Source: Sporomusa ovata DSM 2662 | GTDB taxonomy: Bacteria > Bacillota > Negativicutes > Sporomusales > Sporomusaceae | DNA length: 64,000 nucleotides | NCBI RefSeq assembly: GCF_000445445.1 | Contig: NZ_ASXP01000002.1 | Location: 873,501 to 937,500 of the forward strand | Direction: 5' to 3' | Shown: in pieces, positions 60,661-64,000 of the stretch | Numbering within the stretch: the stretch's first letter is position 1 | Layout of the letters: each line of letters starts with the position of its first letter | The notes under the pieces: model-generated | What the model was told of the DNA's origin: nothing | The model's database searches: none | The model's input: only the letters and a program-made list of their open reading frames with translations | Position numbers and translations under genes: made by a program

Positions 60661-61563
60661 ATGAAACAGGTGGTAAGCATCAGTCTGGGTTCATCAAATC
60701 GTAATAGTACGGTTATTACTGAATTTGGTGGTCAACAGTTTCAAATTAAGAGAATTGGAACTGATGGGAATAAACAGGTAGCAGCCGATCTTATCCGCGA
60801 GTTGGATGGTCAGGTGGATGCAATTGGTCTTGGTGGTACTGATTTATATATTTATGCTGGCAAAAAGCGGTATACTTTCCGGGAGTCAGCGGTATTAGCT
60901 GCTAATGCCAAAATAACACCAGTAGTTGATGGCAGCGCCATTAAGAATACATTGGAGCGGCGGGTAATACCTTATCTTATTAATAAATATGGTTTTGAAT
61001 TCAAAGATAAACAGGCGCTTATTGTATGTGCTGTTGACCGGTTCGGATTAGCCGAAGCTTTGGCAGGCGCGGGCTGTAAAACCGTGTTTGGTGATTTAAT
61101 GTTTGGCCTGGGACTGCCAATACCCATTACGACCTTAGCCGGCCTGAATCGGTTGGCTAATCTGGTAGCACCTGTTATTACCAAATTGCCTGTTAGTTTG
61201 TTTTATCCTACAGGCAATAAGCAAACCCAGATGACTCCTAAATTTGCGAAGTATTTTCACCGTGCGTCGATTGTTGCTGGTGATTTTCATTTAATTAGGC
61301 GCTACATGCCAGATACTATGAAAGATAAATTGATTATTACCAACACAGTAACACAAGAGGATGAAGTTTTGCTAAAAGAACGGGGGGTTACTACCTTGGT
61401 AACAACTACACCGGAAATGGGAGGCCGGTCTTTTGGGACTAACCTATTAGAAGGAGTGCTGACGGCCTTATCTGGCAAACATCCAGCTCAGCTAACGGTA
61501 GAAAATTATATTGAGCTTATTGAACAAGCTGGGATTGAGCCAAGGTTTAAAAAACTTACATAA
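60661..61563 (+). CDS. Unidentified cassette protein, sometimes labelled quinate 5-dehydrogenase-like
   Basis: 300 residues, soluble. Mixed alpha/beta with a GGTDLYIYAGKKRYTFRES strand region (about 58-76), a VCAVDRFGLAEALAGAGCKTVFGDLMFGLGLP stretch in two pieces (about 121-152), and VTTTPEMGGRSFGTNLLEGVLTAL near 245-268. I find no classical dinucleotide GxGxxG motif. Similar proteins have, as far as I recall, been labelled quinate 5-dehydrogenase, which the sequence does not support. The ATG follows AGGAGG, and the acyl-ACP-reductase-like gene follows 8 bases after its stop, so the two may act together. Confidence 0.5.
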   Translation: MKQVVSISLGSSNRNSTVITEFGGQQFQIKRIGTDGNKQVAADLIRELDGQVDAIGLGGTDLYIYAGKKRYTFRESAVLAANAKITPVVDGSAIKNTLERRVIPYLINKYGFEFKDKQALIVCAVDRFGLAEALAGAGCKTVFGDLMFGLGLPIPITTLAGLNRLANLVAPVITKLPVSLFYPTGNKQTQMTPKFAKYFHRASIVAGDFHLIRRYMPDTMKDKLIITNTVTQEDEVLLKERGVTTLVTTTPEMGGRSFGTNLLEGVLTALSGKHPAQLTVENYIELIEQAGIEPRFKKLT

Positions 61564-61577
61564 GGAGGCGCTTGTAT

Positions 61578-62672
61578 TTGCAAAAGTTTGCTTTTGTAGT
61601 TCATCCTTTGGAAGCTAGCGATTTTAGCCGGAAGTTTTCTTTTACCCGTAACTGGCCGGATAGGTTAGTAGAAGGTATTATCAAATACATACCGCCGTTC
61701 AAAGTCTCTCACATTAGTGGTATTGATTCCGGACATAATAAGGCAGAAGGCTGGTTTGTCGGTTGTCCTCTGACGTCACGGCAAATGGTTGCCATGCCTG
61801 AGCCGTATGTAATTAATAAAATCATTAAGACCGGTAAGGTAGCTGAAAAACTTGGAGCTAAAATTATGGGGCTAGGTGCTTTTACATCTGTTGTTGGTGA
61901 CGCAGGCATAACAGTTGCTAAAAACTTAAAAATCGCTGTAACAACAGGTAACAGTTACACCGTAGCTACTGCCCTGGAAGGTACACGCCAAGCTGCCAAA
62001 GCAATGGGGATTGATTTATTGCGGACTAATGTGCTTATCTTAGGGGCTACCGGGTCTATTGGCGCGGCTTGCGCTCAGATTTTAGCCCGGGAAGTGCGCT
62101 ACCTGACACTGGCGGCCCGGGATGAGGTCAAACTTGAAAAACTTTCCAAACAAATCTTGAAAACTACGGGATTAGCCGTCCGGGTAACGGCAAATACTAA
62201 ACAGGCTATTAGAAATGCTGATATTGTAGTAGCTGTAACCAGTGCTATTGACAGCATAATTGAGCCTGAGGACCTAAAGCCGGGAGCTATTGTTTGTGAT
62301 GTGGCCAGGCCACGTAATGTTTCACGCCGCGTAGCGGAAATACGCAATGATGTACTTGTTTTAGAGGGCGGAGTTGTGGAGGTTCCGGGGGATGTACAAT
62401 TTGGTCTGAATTTTGGGTTTCCGCCGCAAACAGCCTATGCGTGTATGGCCGAAACCATGATATTAGCGTTAGAGGGGCGCTATGAAAATTTTACGTTAGG
62501 ACGGGACTTAACGGTTAAGCAAGTGGAAATCATTGATAGACTAGCGGCTAAGCATGGCTTCAAGTTGGCAGGATTTCGCAGCTTTGAACGAGCTATTACT
62601 TCACAGGAACTTGCGTCTATTAAAGCCAATGCACTTGCAAAAACTTTGCAGATTTCGAAAGGAGTGCTTTAG
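61578..62672 (+). CDS. Cyanobacterial acyl-ACP reductase (AAR)-like dehydrogenase
   Basis: 364 residues. In order: GLGAFTSVVGDAG (about 98-110), TTGNSYTVATALEG (122-135), the Rossmann loop GATGSIGAA (156-164), VLEGGVVEVPGD, and YACMAETMILALEGRYENFTLGRD (287-310) with Cys289. Cyanobacterial AAR has the same order (LGGFTSI, TTGNTHTAY, GATGDIGS, FACFAEAMLLEFEG), and its Cys in the last motif (Cys294 in Synechococcus) takes the acyl group. AAR reduces acyl-ACP to a fatty aldehyde with NADPH. Automatic labels may read shikimate dehydrogenase or predicted amino acid dehydrogenase. Substrate here unknown. TTG 61578 is chosen 9 bases after AGGAGG; TTG 61572 is too close. Confidence 0.72.
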   Translation: MQKFAFVVHPLEASDFSRKFSFTRNWPDRLVEGIIKYIPPFKVSHISGIDSGHNKAEGWFVGCPLTSRQMVAMPEPYVINKIIKTGKVAEKLGAKIMGLGAFTSVVGDAGITVAKNLKIAVTTGNSYTVATALEGTRQAAKAMGIDLLRTNVLILGATGSIGAACAQILAREVRYLTLAARDEVKLEKLSKQILKTTGLAVRVTANTKQAIRNADIVVAVTSAIDSIIEPEDLKPGAIVCDVARPRNVSRRVAEIRNDVLVLEGGVVEVPGDVQFGLNFGFPPQTAYACMAETMILALEGRYENFTLGRDLTVKQVEIIDRLAAKHGFKLAGFRSFERAITSQELASIKANALAKTLQISKGVL

Positions 62673-62678
62673 AAAATA

Positions 62679-62707
62679 TTGACAAAGGACATATTTATGC
62701 CTATAAT
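62679..62707 (+). promoter_or_regulatory. Consensus sigma-A promoter upstream of greA
   Basis: TTGACA (62679-62684), 17 bases, TATAAT (62702-62707): both hexamers and the spacer match the consensus exactly. The transcript would carry a leader of about 215 bases before greA, with a hairpin GTGTCAAGT / ACTTGGCAC at about 62764-62784. Confidence 0.85.
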
Positions 62708-62929
62708 AATGAAAAATAGAGGATGCTGCACACAATGTTCAGGTATCTCTTACCATAAAACGGTGTCAAGTTCTACTTGGCACTATTTATATTGTCTAAT
62801 TCCTGGATATGAAGATTTTTTTATCAGAAGGGAAATTTTAAAAACAAACGGAATACACTATTTACAAAGAAAATTTTATAATATTTGCAAAATATTTTTG
62901 GCAAATAGCTAATAAGAGGAGAATGAACC

Positions 62930-63409
62930 ATGGAAAAAGATGTTATGCTTACCATTGACGGACTGAAGAAGTTAGAGCAGAAGCTTGACCATCTAAAGTC
63001 GGTTCGCCGCCGGGAGGTAGCTGAACGTATTAAGCAAGCAATTGAATTTGGCGATATCAGTGAAAACTCGGAGTACGAAGATGCCAAAAATGAACAAGCC
63101 TTTATAGAAGGCGACATTCTTACTTTGGAAAAAATGTTGCGTAATGCCAAGGTGATTGATGAAGGGGAAGTGGGCACAGATATTGTTGCTTTGGGCTCAA
63201 CTGTCAAACTGAAGGATTTGGAGTTTGACGATGAACTCGAATATACTATTGTTGGCTCAGCTGAAGCTGACCCGACCGAACTTAAAATTTCCAACGAATC
63301 GCCGGTTGGGCAGGCTATACTTGGCCAAAGGGTCGGTAGCGTTGTAGAAGTTAATGTACCGGCAGGTATGCTCAAATATGAAATTATGGAGATTAGACGT
63401 CACCATTAA
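62930..63409 (+). CDS. greA: Transcription elongation factor GreA
   Basis: 159 residues. The N-terminal coiled coil (about 8-75) carries the acidic tip GDISENSEYEDAKNEQ (about 42-57) that reaches into the RNA polymerase channel and triggers cleavage of backtracked RNA. A FKBP-like C-terminal domain follows (SPVGQAILGQRVGSVVEV). ATG after AGAGGAG. It lies 32 bases before lysS and may be co-transcribed with it from the strong upstream promoter. Confidence 0.96.
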   Translation: MEKDVMLTIDGLKKLEQKLDHLKSVRRREVAERIKQAIEFGDISENSEYEDAKNEQAFIEGDILTLEKMLRNAKVIDEGEVGTDIVALGSTVKLKDLEFDDELEYTIVGSAEADPTELKISNESPVGQAILGQRVGSVVEVNVPAGMLKYEIMEIRRHH

Positions 63410-63441
63410 TTTTAGCTGAGAAAGGACAGGGGAGAAGTTTC

Positions 63442-64000
63442 ATGGCAGAAATAGAAGTAGTACAAGATAACAACCCGCAAGCAACCGAGGAACTAAACGA
63501 ACTGATGAAGGTTCGTCGGGAAAAGATGGATAAGGTGGCCGCCCAGGGAATTGAACCTTTTGGACGCAAGTATAACTTTACTCATCATGCGAAAACAATT
63601 ATTGATGATTATGCTAAATTAGAAGGACAAACTGTCCGCATTGCCGGACGCCTAATGGCTGTGCGTGGTCACGGAAAGGCCAGTTTTGGCCATGTAATGG
63701 ATATTACCGGCAGAATCCAAATTTACTTTCGTCAAGATGTACTGGGCGAAACGGCTTATGAGCAGTTTCATCTGTTAGATATTGGCGATATTATAGGTAT
63801 TGAAGGTATAGTATTTACTACACAAAAAGGTGAAATCAGTATAAAAGCAAATCGGTTTGAGTTTTTGGCCAAATCCTTACGCCCGCTGCCGGAGAAATGG
63901 CATGGTTTAAAGGATGTTGAGACTCGCTATCGGCAGCGTTATCTTGATTTAATAGTCAACCCTGATGTGCGTAATAACTTTATTATGCGCAGTAAAATCA
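63442..64000 (+). CDS. lysS: Lysyl-tRNA synthetase, class II, N-terminal part
   Basis: The ATG at 63442 follows GGGGAGAAG, and the frame stays open to the window end (186 codons), so the C-terminal catalytic part is cut off. Seen are the N-terminal RREKMDKVAAQGIEPFG segment, the OB-fold anticodon-binding domain (VRIAGRLMAVRGHGKASFG, about 67-85), and the start of the class II core with ETRYRQRYLDLIVNPDVR (about 160-177, motif 1 region). It charges tRNA-Lys. The coaX-dusB-greA-lysS order supports the call. Confidence 0.95.
   Translation, partial: MAEIEVVQDNNPQATEELNELMKVRREKMDKVAAQGIEPFGRKYNFTHHAKTIIDDYAKLEGQTVRIAGRLMAVRGHGKASFGHVMDITGRIQIYFRQDVLGETAYEQFHLLDIGDIIGIEGIVFTTQKGEISIKANRFEFLAKSLRPLPEKWHGLKDVETRYRQRYLDLIVNPDVRNNFIMRSKI

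Noticed and set aside
62679..62912. 77-codon open frame with a CCxxC motif before greA
   Set aside because: It starts with TTG inside the -35 box of a perfect promoter, has no ribosome site and an unlikely residue composition; treated as leader RNA.

Overview
The window looks like a chromosomal core region from an endospore-forming, low-to-medium GC Firmicute. The best fit is a member of the Negativicutes (Sporomusaceae-like). This is inferred from protein character and gene content, and no 16S or outer-membrane gene is present to prove it. Evidence for a spore former: an orphan Spo0F, Fin (anti-sigma-F), SpoVT, a SpoVB-like flippase, YabP, YabQ, SpoIIE and a SpoIID-like protein. Two blocks keep the Bacillus subtilis order: rpoE-pyrG-spo0F-(fba)-tal-glpX at 0-8.6 kb, and fin-mfd-spoVT-spoVB/yabM-mazG/yabN-(hup)...yabP-yabQ-divIC-yabR-spoIIE-tilS-hpt-ftsH-coaX-dusB-lysS from 11.5 kb to the end. 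TTG and GTG starts preceded by a good Shine-Dalgarno are common, and I moved many starts accordingly.

Layout. 0-11 kb: RpoE tail, CTP synthase, SppA, membrane proteins, Spo0F, transaldolase, FBPase II, a LysM/M23 peptidase and a 5'-nucleotidase-like protein that lacks its metal ligands. 11-19.6 kb: a small intramembrane-protease-like protein, Fin, Mfd, SpoVT, flippase, MazG and HU. 19.6-22.2 kb: PhoB-type regulator, pstB and phoU, with pstB-phoU bracketed by two copies of one palindromic repeat. 22.2-32 kb: an AT-rich accessory block with a c-di-GMP-I riboswitch before a chemoreceptor, a split TSUP transporter, a class III CoA-transferase, a polar amino-acid ABC transporter, and ablA-ablB for N-epsilon-acetyl-beta-lysine. 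32-40 kb: PhoR-type kinase, pstS-pstC-pstA, a CYTH-CHAD protein and a diacylglycerol-type glycosyltransferase. 40-47 kb: sporulation and division genes. 47-49.4 kb: two CoA-dehydratase-activase-related proteins. 49.6-58.8 kb: tilS, hpt, ftsH, YibE/F, a UROD/MetE-like protein, birA, coaX and a frameshifted dusB. 59-62.7 kb: an unusual cassette with its own promoter and a candidate operator. 62.7-64 kb: greA and the start of lysS.

How the genes connect. The phosphate system is split by about 12 kb, but all three pst transcription units carry the same signal: three hexamers at an exact 11-bp period, 21-22 bp before a -10 box. The split parts therefore look like one regulon. The most interesting unexplained unit is 60.1-62.7 kb. 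Its last gene resembles cyanobacterial acyl-ACP reductase, including the acyl-accepting cysteine, the TTGN motif and the Rossmann glycine loop, yet it sits in an anaerobe-like Firmicute next to a small HTH regulator and a protein I cannot identify.

No tRNA, rRNA, CRISPR array, transposase or replication origin was found. All statements come from reading the sequence; no database search was run.
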